From: Mycolicibacterium palauense
Lineage (GTDB): Bacteria > Actinomycetota > Actinomycetes > Mycobacteriales > Mycobacteriaceae
NCBI RefSeq assembly: GCF_002592005.1
Contig: NZ_NVQF01000055.1
Coordinates: 1 to 41,720, forward strand
Direction of reading: 5' to 3'
Length of the DNA stretch: 41,720 bases
Part shown: one piece after another, positions 14,337 through 22,870 of the stretch
Layout of the letters: every line of letters begins with the position of its first letter
Position numbering within the stretch: position 1 is the stretch's first letter
Notes under the pieces: generated by a model
Told to the model about the DNA's origin: nothing
What the model saw: only the letters and a program-made list of their open reading frames with translations
Database searches by the model: none
Made by a program: the position numbers and the translations under genes

Positions 14337-15335
14337 ATGTCGAATCACTTCACCGGATTGAGTCTGGGCCCGCCGCTGGGCGATCAGCGGCTCGACCTGT
14401 GCGATCTGTACGTGTTCGAGTCGCCCGCGGATCCGACGCGCACGGTCCTGATTCTCAACGCCAACCCGAACGCCGACTTCATGTATCCCGGCGCGGTGTA
14501 CCGGCTCAACATCGACAACAACGGCGACCTGCGCACCGAGATCGCGTTCAGTTTCGTGTTCTCCGAACCCCACCACGGCCGGCAGACCTACGACGTCTAC
14601 CTCGCCGTCGACGACGCCGACTCCCCGCAGGCCATCGGATCCCGGATCTTCGAACGGGTGCCCGCCTCCTTCGGCCGGACGCCCAACATCGTCACCTCGG
14701 GCAGTTTCACCGTGTTCGCCGGGGCCCGCAGTGACGCGTTCTTCTTCGACTTCGACGGCATCAAGAACCTCTTCGACACCTCCGGTGGGCGCAACTTCAC
14801 CGCCCCGCACCTCGGCGGCGAATCACCTTGGACCGGTGTGGATTCCAACCTGGAGGCCAACGTCTTCTCGATGGCGGTCGAGATGCCCACCTCGGCGCTG
14901 GCCGCTGCCCCCGACATCAAGGTGTGGGGCCGGTGCAGCGTGTCGCGCGACGGCGTCTACGAACACGTCGACCGGGCGGGTCATCCGTCGGTGAGCAGCT
15001 TCTTCAACACCGACGAGACCAAGGCGGAGTACAACGCCGGCCATCCCATCCACGACCGCGAACGCTGGATGGGAATGTTCGTCCACCTGATGGGCCACAC
15101 CGGCGGCTACACCCGCGAGGAGGCCATCGAGGCCATCGAGGACGAGGGCACGCTGCCCGACATGCTCACCTACGACCCCGCCAGACCGGCGCACTACCCC
15201 AACGGTCGGGCGTTGAGCGACGACGTCATCGACTACCGGCTGGCCTTCCTCACCAAGGGTGAGTGCCCGCCGACGGGTTTGAGCCCGCACACCGACACCC
15301 TCACGGAGTTTCCCTACCTGGGCCCGCCGCACTGA
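14337..15335 (+). CDS. DUF4331 family protein
   Basis: A 332-residue protein of the DUF4331 family, whose function is not established. The N-terminal pattern is typical: HFTGLSLGPP, then DLCDLYVFESP, followed by repeated beta-strand segments such as TVLILNANPNADF and VYRLNIDNNGD. The middle holds FFFDFDGIKNLF. I see no signal peptide or membrane segment. ATG 14337 has GAGG close upstream. The gene sits between accD4 and the emb genes, where M. tuberculosis has unrelated genes, so it is accessory here. Its composition is similar to that of its neighbours and it shows no sign of recent transfer. It converges on the hydrolase gene at 15351. Confidence 0.85.
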   Translation: MSNHFTGLSLGPPLGDQRLDLCDLYVFESPADPTRTVLILNANPNADFMYPGAVYRLNIDNNGDLRTEIAFSFVFSEPHHGRQTYDVYLAVDDADSPQAIGSRIFERVPASFGRTPNIVTSGSFTVFAGARSDAFFFDFDGIKNLFDTSGGRNFTAPHLGGESPWTGVDSNLEANVFSMAVEMPTSALAAAPDIKVWGRCSVSRDGVYEHVDRAGHPSVSSFFNTDETKAEYNAGHPIHDRERWMGMFVHLMGHTGGYTREEAIEAIEDEGTLPDMLTYDPARPAHYPNGRALSDDVIDYRLAFLTKGECPPTGLSPHTDTLTEFPYLGPPH

Positions 15336-15353
15336 GCGGCTCCGCCCCGCTCA
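15333..15353. terminator. Bidirectional hairpin shared by two convergent stop codons
   Basis: TGAGCGG (15333-15339) and CCGCTCA (15347-15353) are exact inverted arms around a 7-base loop. The left arm begins with the TGA of the DUF4331 gene and the right arm contains the reverse-strand TGA of the hydrolase gene. One hairpin therefore covers both gene ends. Confidence 0.6.
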
Positions 15354-16229
15354 GATCCGGTCCAGGTCCAGCCACCGGTCCACCGCGAACCGGTCGCCCC
15401 GGGCCACCATCGTGGCGCCGCCGCAACCGGGATAGTGCGCCGGGATCACCGCCGCGCGGTGCCGGGCCGCCTCGGTGAAGATCCGGGAGCGGGTCACCGC
15501 CGCCTCGGCGGCGTCGACGTCGAAGGCGCACGGATCGTCGGGCCGGGGAATCTGCACCGGGCTGTGGGTCAGGTCGCCGACGAACACCGCCGGGGCCCCG
15601 GCGTCCAGCCACGCCACCGAGGATCCCGGGGTGTGGCCGGGCGCGGGCCGCAGCCACAGCGAGTCGGTGATCCGGTGCTCACCGGAGAACAACTCGATCT
15701 GGTCGGCCACCGGGAAGATGCTGTCGGCGAACACGGTCCGCATCCCGTCGTTGGTGGTCGGGCTGTCCGGGGCGAAGTAGCGGTAGTCGGCCTCGGGCAT
15801 CAGGTAGCGCGCATTGGGGAAGGTGGGCACCCAGACACCGTCGGCCGAGCGGGTGTTCCATCCGACGTGGTCGGTGTGCAGGTGGGTGTTGACCACCACG
15901 TCGACGTCGGCCGGATCGACGCCGGCGCGCCGCAGCCCGCCCAGGAAATCGGTGTCCAGATCGTGCAGCGGCGGCATGTGCGGGCGCCGGCGCCCGTTGC
16001 CCACGCCGGTGTCGATCACCACCAGCGCGCCGTCGACCTGCACCACCCAGGTCTGCATCGCCGCGCGCCACTGCGCGGTCTCGGGCACCCAGAAGTCGGG
16101 CACCAGCAGCTCACGGTGTTGCTCCCAGGCCTGCGGCGGGGTCCGAGCGAACAGCTCGGTGCCCATCGCGACGGTGAGTTCCACGACGCGGGTGACCACG
16201 GCGTCGCCGAGCCGGACGCGGTCTGTCAT
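15351..16229 (-). CDS. Metallo-beta-lactamase-fold hydrolase
   Basis: A 292-residue hydrolase with the MBL fold. The metal ligands are visible: His116, His118, Asp120 and His121 in THLHTDHVG, His199 in PGHTPGS, Asp219 in GDLTHS and His265 in PAHYPG. This set fits a two-metal site. The overall form is that of the broad group that includes lactonases and related cytoplasmic hydrolases; the substrate cannot be read from sequence. No signal peptide is seen. It lies 28 bases downstream of embB on the same strand, so read-through from emb is possible. A TACGGT box six bases before its ATG suggests its own leaderless promoter as well. Confidence 0.85.
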   Translation of the reverse strand: MTDRVRLGDAVVTRVVELTVAMGTELFARTPPQAWEQHRELLVPDFWVPETAQWRAAMQTWVVQVDGALVVIDTGVGNGRRRPHMPPLHDLDTDFLGGLRRAGVDPADVDVVVNTHLHTDHVGWNTRSADGVWVPTFPNARYLMPEADYRYFAPDSPTTNDGMRTVFADSIFPVADQIELFSGEHRITDSLWLRPAPGHTPGSSVAWLDAGAPAVFVGDLTHSPVQIPRPDDPCAFDVDAAEAAVTRSRIFTEAARHRAAVIPAHYPGCGGATMVARGDRFAVDRWLDLDRI

Positions 16230-16235
16230 GTGCCG

Positions 16236-16241
16236 ACCGTA
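16236..16241 (-). promoter_or_regulatory. Candidate leaderless -10 box for the MBL hydrolase
   Basis: TACGGT on the reverse strand ends 6 bases before the ATG at 16229, the distance expected if the transcript starts at the start codon. Confidence 0.35.
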
Positions 16242-16257
16242 ACCGCAGGGCCGGCGG

Positions 16258-19200
16258 TCAGGGCTCGATCCGGATCGGGCCCGGCTTCCACAGCCCGGAG
16301 CGGGTGGCGCTGCCGAGCTCGATCTGGGCGGGCTGGGCGTCGACGATGGTGTCGAACCGGCGCAGCGAACCCCAGTCCCGGCCCCAGTCCCGCGACAGGT
16401 AGGTGGCCATCACGTTCTGCCGCAGCAGCAGGTCGCTGATGCCCAGCAGGCCGCCGTTGAGGCCGTCCTCCCAGGTGTCAGTGTCCTTGCGTTTGGCGTC
16501 GTAGTCCGGGGTGATCCGGAACTTGGGCACCTCGGTGACGCCGTTGGCGTGCAGCATCGGCTGCTGGCACGGGAAGGCCAGGCCCACCGCCCAGTCCATC
16601 AGCACCGGCTGCCGGGAGCCGACGTACTCCTGCACCGAGCGCAGTTCGGGCACCCGGGGCGGTGTGACGGCCACCCAGTCCCCCCGCGAGAGCGACCTGT
16701 CGTCGGCGATGACGCGCACGAAGGTGGCGTCGGCGGGAATCTCGTCGCGGGCGAACCGCAGATTGCGCCAGGACGGCGCGGGCCCCAGGTCGTAGGGCAC
16801 CACCCGGCCCGCGGGGACGGGGGCGCCGCCGGGGCCCGGCCGGCCGTACTCGAGTTCGACGGTCTGCGCCTCGGTGTGACCCTTGAACACGCTGTTGCCG
16901 CTGATGGTCCCGGCCGCGGTCACCACCACCAGCGGGTGCGCGTCGTCGGGGGCCGGCAGCTGGTACCACGCCGAGGTCAGGGTGCTGGGCTGCTGCGGTC
17001 CCTCGGTGTAGCTGCCGGCCAGCGGAACCCGGTTCGGGTCCAGCCCGTAGGGCAGCGGCACCGTCGAACCGTTGACGCCCGGCTCGTCGAGCTCGACCGG
17101 GGCGTCCCAGTCGTAGTCGGTGCCCGGAACCGGGTTGGTCAGCCGGATCGCCTCGGCCACGATGTGCTCCGGCACGCCGTTGGGGCTGAATCCCACCGGC
17201 CCCGCACCGCCCAGCGGGCCCAGGGCGCCGTAGTCGCCGGGCAGCGGCGCCAGGAACCCGTCGTTGGTGTCGGGTTCGACCAGCACGTCGTCGGCCAGCC
17301 CACAGCCGCCCGCGAAGGCCCGCAGGTTCGCCCACGCATTGGAGTAGGTCGGGTACTGGCGGACCGCGCCGACGAGCATCGACGCGACGAACACCACCAC
17401 CATGAAACCCGCGGCGACGGGGATCGGTGCCGCGGTGAGGGCGCGGCTGATCCGGCCCTCGCCACGATCGGGCGGCGCGAAATGCAGCCACACGGCGTAG
17501 GCCAGTGCGACGGCGAACAGGACGAAGAACAGGGTGCTGACGGTGACGCCGCCGATCTGCGGCTTGTCGTTGTTGAACGGCACCCCGTAGCTCGAGACGT
17601 ACCACCACCCGTTGGTGGTGGCCCAGCACAGGGCCAGCACGAACAGCAGTGCCGCCAGGAACACCCACCGGTTGCGGGCCCAGCGCAGCACCGCGGGCGA
17701 CACCAGCACGGTGGCCAGTGCGGCCATCGCCGCGCCCACCGCGGCGAACAGGCCGAAGTGGTGCACCCACTTGGTGGGGGTGAACATCAGGAAGAACATG
17801 GTGCCGAAGATGACGCCCATCAACCGCCACGCGGGACCGCGCGCCACACCCGGGATCCGCTTGCGCCGCAACACGATGAACATCGACGTGAACAGGCACA
17901 GCGCGGTGATGAGGAAGCCGAACCGGCGCGACAGGGACCCGTCGACCGTCGGCAGGATCAGGTAGTAGTAGCGCAGGTTCTCGGTGTACCAGGCCTGGCT
18001 GGGCCCGATGTCGGTGCGGATCCGGGTGGCCTCCAGCACCGTCGCCAGGGTCTGGTCGGCGAAGACCACCGTCAGTATCACCGTCCCGGCGGCCAGCAGC
18101 GGCAGCAACAACGGCCAGAGGCCGACCACGCGGTGGCGGCGCACCAGGATCCGGATCACCGGACGGCCGCCGGCGACCAGGGCGGCCACCGCGATCAGCC
18201 CGGTGGGCTGGATACCGAGGGTGAACGCCGCGCTGATGATCGCCAGCGCGGCGGGGGTCAGCCGGCCCGAGGTGATCGCGCGCTCGATCAGCACGTAGGT
18301 GATCAGCGCGCCGGTGGCGATCTGTCCCTCCGGTCGCAGACCGTTGTTGAACGGCATCCACGCCGCCAGCAGCACCAGCGCCGCGGTCCACAGGGCGGGA
18401 CGGCTGGCGATCACCGCGGGCCCCAGCCGCGGCAGCACCTCGCGGCTCAACAGCAGCCAGCACACCAGCGCGCACACCAGGTCCGGCAACCGGATCCAGA
18501 TGCTGGCGTCGCTGACGTGGGTCATCAACGCCAGCAGGTTGTAGTACCAGCCGAACGGGTCCTCGGGGCTGCCGAACCAGCGGAAGTAGTTCGACATGTA
18601 GCCGGCGTGGTCGGCCACCCGGGCCATGCCGAGGATGTAGCCGTCGTCGGAGGAGTTGGCCCCGGCGACGTGCCACACCACGAACGCGACGATCACCGTC
18701 GCGTCCACCAGCGTGAAGGTGCGCCACCGCTGCGGGATCAGCCGGTGCATGCGCCGGCCGTCGAGGCGGTCCAGCCGCCACAACGCCAGCAGGGCCACCA
18801 CCGTGGCCACGATGGCCAGCACCATGGCGGTCAGCTTCAGCGTGGTCGGCGTGGTCGTGAAACGGGTGTCGATGGTCGCCGACAGGGACAACCCCGGCGG
18901 CGCGGGGCCGCTCAGGTCGCTGAACACCCCGACGATCGCCGGGCGCAGGTTGGGGTCGGCGAAGCCGGTGCGTTGCGGCGAACCGTCGGGCTTCGACAGC
19001 CCGACGAATTCGGCGAACGTGCCGTCGGTGTTCGAGGTGATCTCGATCCGCTGGCACCGCGGGGACTCGACCCGGTCCCGGGGCAGGCTGGCCACCACGA
19101 CGTTGCGGTCGGTGACGTCCACCCGGTCCTTGGTGACGTTGACGAACAGCGCGTTGAGCGCGGCGTCCTTGCCCTTGGCGGGCGCGGTGCCCAGCACCAG

Positions 19201-19494
19201 GCCACCCTCCGGGGGCATGTCCCGGATCACCTGGCACGGCACCGTGGCGGTCATCCGCACCGGCGCCTGGGTGATCAGCGGCGCGGTGACATTGGAGACC
19301 ACCCCGCCCTGCGGCCAGTTGAGGGTGGCCGTGGTCTGCACCACCGGAAGCACCGGCGTCGCCACCGCCAGCAGGAAGCCGACCAGGCCCGCCACCATCG
19401 CCACCCAGCGCGCGATCTGCACGTCCCGGGCATTGCCGGCACTCACCGTCTCGTTCATGGCCCCTTTCACGGCGCCGTTCGCGGCCCCGGTCAC
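16258..19494 (-). CDS. embB: Arabinosyltransferase EmbB
   Basis: A GT-C fold membrane arabinosyltransferase that adds alpha-1,3 branches to arabinogalactan arabinan together with EmbA, using decaprenyl-phospho-arabinose. The 1078-residue product has a first membrane helix near residue 30, an N-terminal extracytoplasmic domain, many further helices, and a large C-terminal carbohydrate-binding domain from about residue 690. The catalytic Asp is in SSDDGY (Asp283, equivalent to Asp299 in M. tuberculosis). The following ILGMAR keeps the Met, Ile and Leu whose equivalents (306, 303, 304) change in ethambutol-resistant or intrinsically resistant mycobacteria. GTG 19494 overlaps the embA stop as GTGA, so translation is coupled. 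A downstream ATG (MNETVSAG) is a possible alternative start. Confidence 0.96.
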   Translation of the reverse strand: MTGAANGAVKGAMNETVSAGNARDVQIARWVAMVAGLVGFLLAVATPVLPVVQTTATLNWPQGGVVSNVTAPLITQAPVRMTATVPCQVIRDMPPEGGLVLGTAPAKGKDAALNALFVNVTKDRVDVTDRNVVVASLPRDRVESPRCQRIEITSNTDGTFAEFVGLSKPDGSPQRTGFADPNLRPAIVGVFSDLSGPAPPGLSLSATIDTRFTTTPTTLKLTAMVLAIVATVVALLALWRLDRLDGRRMHRLIPQRWRTFTLVDATVIVAFVVWHVAGANSSDDGYILGMARVADHAGYMSNYFRWFGSPEDPFGWYYNLLALMTHVSDASIWIRLPDLVCALVCWLLLSREVLPRLGPAVIASRPALWTAALVLLAAWMPFNNGLRPEGQIATGALITYVLIERAITSGRLTPAALAIISAAFTLGIQPTGLIAVAALVAGGRPVIRILVRRHRVVGLWPLLLPLLAAGTVILTVVFADQTLATVLEATRIRTDIGPSQAWYTENLRYYYLILPTVDGSLSRRFGFLITALCLFTSMFIVLRRKRIPGVARGPAWRLMGVIFGTMFFLMFTPTKWVHHFGLFAAVGAAMAALATVLVSPAVLRWARNRWVFLAALLFVLALCWATTNGWWYVSSYGVPFNNDKPQIGGVTVSTLFFVLFAVALAYAVWLHFAPPDRGEGRISRALTAAPIPVAAGFMVVVFVASMLVGAVRQYPTYSNAWANLRAFAGGCGLADDVLVEPDTNDGFLAPLPGDYGALGPLGGAGPVGFSPNGVPEHIVAEAIRLTNPVPGTDYDWDAPVELDEPGVNGSTVPLPYGLDPNRVPLAGSYTEGPQQPSTLTSAWYQLPAPDDAHPLVVVTAAGTISGNSVFKGHTEAQTVELEYGRPGPGGAPVPAGRVVPYDLGPAPSWRNLRFARDEIPADATFVRVIADDRSLSRGDWVAVTPPRVPELRSVQEYVGSRQPVLMDWAVGLAFPCQQPMLHANGVTEVPKFRITPDYDAKRKDTDTWEDGLNGGLLGISDLLLRQNVMATYLSRDWGRDWGSLRRFDTIVDAQPAQIELGSATRSGLWKPGPIRIEP

Positions 19495-22400
19495 GGCAGG
19501 GCCCGGATCGGTCCGGCGCGGTGCCAGCCGGACACCTGCTGGGCCCCCTGGTCGATGACGGCGTCGGGGGCGCGGTCCTGCGGGACCAGCCGGATGTAGC
19601 GCTCGATCGATCCCCAGTCGCGGTACCAGTCGTCACGCAGGTAGGTCGGCACCGACGAGGTCGTCAGCAGGGCCTGGATGAACAGGAAGGGCCCGCCCTT
19701 CTGCGCCGACTGCCACTGGTTGGAGGACACCACGATCTGCTTGAAGTTCGGCAGGATCCGGTATTCGGGCAGTTCGGCGACGCCCAGGTGCTCGGAGAAG
19801 GGCCGTTGGCAGGGGAAGTTGGCCGCCGTGGCGATGTCCATCAGCACCGGCGTCTGCGAGCCCAGGAACTGCTGGGCGGTCTCCAGCGTGGGCACCCGCG
19901 GCGGGGTGAATCCGAACCACTGGTCGGTGGACAGGTTGGGATCGTCGGCGACGATGCGTGCCACGTTGGCCTCCGGTGGCGCCCATGCCAGCGGGAAGCG
20001 CAGGTTGCGCCAGGCGTACTGGGCGAACACGTCGATGGGCTGGACCTCGTCGAGCGCCTCGTAGGTGCCGTCGGGGCGGTGCACACCCCACTGCAGTTTC
20101 AGCGACTGGCCGTAGTGGAACTCGTGCTCCTCGTCGTAGTACCAGATGGCCCCGACGGCGGCGACGGTGACCAGCGGGCGGTCCGGGCTGCGTGGCGGCA
20201 GCTGGTACCAGGCCGAGGTGGCCTTGGCGGCCACGGTGTTCTCGTCGTAGCTGCCCATCACCGGGGTGCGGGCGGGGTCCAGGCCGAACGGCAGGAACAC
20301 CCGCGAGCCGTTGACACCCTCCGGGCCGTACCCGCCGCCGGTGCCGGCGGCGAAGGCCACGCCGGTGTTGGGTTTGTCCGGGTCGCCGTCGGAGTTCACG
20401 GTGCCGGGGTTGGCGACGACCGGGTGCGGCGGGGTCAGGGTGTCGCTGACGCCGTTGGGGGTGAAACCGACCGGGTTCTCCCCGCCGAGCGGGCCGTACT
20501 CGCCCCACTTCTGGCCCGGGACCGGCCGCAGCATCCCGGCGTTGGTGTCGGCCTCGACCAGGACGTCGTCGGCCATCGCGCAACTGTCCGCGGACAGCCC
20601 CGAGGCCAGGGCCTCGACGTTGGCCTTGGCGGTGGTGTAGACGGGGTAGCGCTGCGCGGCGCCCTTGAGCATCGAGCCGACCTCGAGCAACACCATGATC
20701 AGGGCGACGACCAGCAGCGGTGTCGACGCCAGCACACGGTTGCGGCGGGTGTTGGCCACCTCGACGTGCCCGGTGTAGTCGATCCGGAAGTGCAGCCACG
20801 CCGTCAGCAGCCCACCGACGATCGCGAGCACCAGCAGCATCGTCGTCACCGGGTATCCGGCCAGCACCGGCTGGCGGTCGAACCACGGAACCCCGTAGTT
20901 GCCGACGTAGAACCAGCCGTTGATCCCCGAGGTCGCCCAGGCCAGCACGAACAGCAGGGCGGTGACGTACAGCGCGAGGTTGCGGCGGCTGTGCAACCCG
21001 ACCCGGGAGAACGCGAACGCCGTCACGGCCCCCAGCGCGCCGGCCAGGCCCGCGAAGGCGCCGAACTGCACGGCCCACTTCGTCGGGGTGAACGTCAGCA
21101 GCAGCAGGCCGACGGCGGTGGTGCCCAGCAGGCGCCACAGCGGGCCCGACGCCGCGCCGGGCACATTGCCGCGGCGCAGCATGACCGCGATCAGACCGAA
21201 CAGGCACAGCAGCATCACCAGGACGGCGAAGCGGCGCGTCATCGAGCCGTCGGCGCTGTCCTCCACGGTCAGGAAGTAGTACCGCAGGAAGTCCTGGTAC
21301 CAGGGGATGGTCGGGCCGACCTTGTACTTGATGCGGGCGGACTCGGCGACGGTGGCCAGCGTCTGGTCCCGGAAGACGATGACGAAGATCAGCGACAGCG
21401 CCGCGGCCAGGGGTGCGATCAGGGCCAGCACCCCGTCGGTGCCGCGGCGGGCGCGGATCTGCCGTGCCAGCGCGCGGGCGCCCACCAGCAGCGGGGCCAC
21501 CGCGATGAGTCCCTGCGGGGCGAGGGTGGCGCTGAAGACCGCGACCACCACCGCGACGGCGGCCGGCCACAGCCGGCGCGAGCCGATCGCGTACTCGACG
21601 AGCGCCCACGTCGCCAGGACACCGAAGGCGATCAGCGGTTCGGGACGCAGCCCGTTGTTGAACGGCAGCCAGGCGGCCAGGAACACCGCGCCCGCGGTCC
21701 ACACCGTGACCCGGTTGAGCGCCAGCCGCCGGCCCAGCCGGGGGATCGCCCAGCGGCTCAGGATGAGCCAGGTGGCGATGCCGGCCAGGGTGGCGGGCAC
21801 CCGCATCCAGACACCGGCGGTGCTGATGGCCGCGAAGTGCGCCAGCACCGACTGGTACCAGTCGAAGGGGGCCTCGGTGGTGCCGAAGTAGCGGAAGTAG
21901 TTGGCGCTGTAGCCGGCCTCGCCGGAGACCCGGGCGATGGTGAGGTTGTAGCCGTCGTCCGAGGACAGCGCGCCGATCACATGCCAGACCAGCAGTGTGC
22001 CGATCACCCCGGCGTCGGCCAGCCAGGTCGACACGCTCACCCGCCACAGCCGCCGCCACGGGTGCCCGACCCGGTGGCCGCCGCGACGGTCCAGCACCGC
22101 CAGCGCCGCGATGGAGGCGAGCACGCACACCACCCCCAGCACCATGGCGGCCAGCTTCAGCGGGGTCGGTGTGGTGATGAAGCGGGTATCGATGTCCACC
22201 CGCGCGCCCAGACCGGGCTGCGCCGGCACCTTCAGCGCGGTGAACAGGCCGGCGACCTGAGGTTTCTTCTCGACCGGCTGCGTTCCGGCGGCACCCGGGA
22301 TGCCGATGAAGTCGGCGCCGACGCCGCCGTCGTCGGCCCAGATGTGCAGCGTGCTGCAGGCGCCGGAGTCGACGGCCTCCCGGGGCGCCGACGCGGCGAC

Positions 22401-22745
22401 GGTGTCGCGGAAGGCGACGAACACGACGTCGGAGGTGGCGCGGACGAACAGACCGTTGCGGCTGGCGTCGATCCCGTCCGGCGGGATCGTCGAGAACACC
22501 AGGCCGCCGTCGGCGGGCAGGGTGGCGACCGCCGGGCACGGGATGGACACGTCCAGCGACTGCGGGGCGCCGGACACCAGCGGCGCGGTGACGTCGGTGA
22601 CGAAGCCGTCCGGGCCGGGAGCCTGCGGCCAGGTGATGGTGGCCGTGGTCTGGGTGACCGGCAGCAGCGGCACCACCGCGCACAGCAACACACCGGCGAT
22701 GCCCGCGATGACGGCGACCAGACGGGCGAGGCGGTGGGCAGGCAC
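19491..22745 (-). CDS. embA: Arabinosyltransferase EmbA
   Basis: Partner of EmbB in arabinogalactan branching. The 1084-residue product has the same plan as EmbB: a first helix (VAVIAGIAGVLLCAVVPLLPV), an N-terminal domain with paired cysteines, the catalytic loop SSDDGYNLTIAR (Asp263/Asp264), many membrane helices including FTPTKWAVQFGAF, and a C-terminal carbohydrate-binding domain. It aligns with M. tuberculosis EmbA, including INGWFYVGNYGVPW and PFSEHLG. GTG 22745 is the only close start. No ribosome-binding site is seen, but TACCAT lies 8 bases upstream, so the message may be leaderless. It is separated from embC by 125 bases, the same gap in which ethambutol-resistance promoter mutations occur in M. 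tuberculosis. Confidence 0.96.
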   Translation of the reverse strand: MPAHRLARLVAVIAGIAGVLLCAVVPLLPVTQTTATITWPQAPGPDGFVTDVTAPLVSGAPQSLDVSIPCPAVATLPADGGLVFSTIPPDGIDASRNGLFVRATSDVVFVAFRDTVAASAPREAVDSGACSTLHIWADDGGVGADFIGIPGAAGTQPVEKKPQVAGLFTALKVPAQPGLGARVDIDTRFITTPTPLKLAAMVLGVVCVLASIAALAVLDRRGGHRVGHPWRRLWRVSVSTWLADAGVIGTLLVWHVIGALSSDDGYNLTIARVSGEAGYSANYFRYFGTTEAPFDWYQSVLAHFAAISTAGVWMRVPATLAGIATWLILSRWAIPRLGRRLALNRVTVWTAGAVFLAAWLPFNNGLRPEPLIAFGVLATWALVEYAIGSRRLWPAAVAVVVAVFSATLAPQGLIAVAPLLVGARALARQIRARRGTDGVLALIAPLAAALSLIFVIVFRDQTLATVAESARIKYKVGPTIPWYQDFLRYYFLTVEDSADGSMTRRFAVLVMLLCLFGLIAVMLRRGNVPGAASGPLWRLLGTTAVGLLLLTFTPTKWAVQFGAFAGLAGALGAVTAFAFSRVGLHSRRNLALYVTALLFVLAWATSGINGWFYVGNYGVPWFDRQPVLAGYPVTTMLLVLAIVGGLLTAWLHFRIDYTGHVEVANTRRNRVLASTPLLVVALIMVLLEVGSMLKGAAQRYPVYTTAKANVEALASGLSADSCAMADDVLVEADTNAGMLRPVPGQKWGEYGPLGGENPVGFTPNGVSDTLTPPHPVVANPGTVNSDGDPDKPNTGVAFAAGTGGGYGPEGVNGSRVFLPFGLDPARTPVMGSYDENTVAAKATSAWYQLPPRSPDRPLVTVAAVGAIWYYDEEHEFHYGQSLKLQWGVHRPDGTYEALDEVQPIDVFAQYAWRNLRFPLAWAPPEANVARIVADDPNLSTDQWFGFTPPRVPTLETAQQFLGSQTPVLMDIATAANFPCQRPFSEHLGVAELPEYRILPNFKQIVVSSNQWQSAQKGGPFLFIQALLTTSSVPTYLRDDWYRDWGSIERYIRLVPQDRAPDAVIDQGAQQVSGWHRAGPIRALP

Positions 22746-22753
22746 GAGGCTCG

Positions 22754-22759
22754 ATGGTA
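22754..22759 (-). promoter_or_regulatory. Candidate leaderless -10 box for embA
   Basis: TACCAT on the reverse strand ends 8 bases before GTG 22745, inside the embC-embA gap. The same hexamer precedes embC and the GtrA-like gene at nearly the same distance. Confidence 0.5.
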
Positions 22760-22870
22760 TGCGACGCGGCTAAGCGGCCGTCGGAGCCAGGCCGTGTGCA
22801 CCGCGCCGCTCCCGGATCGGGCCAGCACACCGGCGCGGGCGCGCCCCGGTCGCGGGCCGGGGATGGGGGG

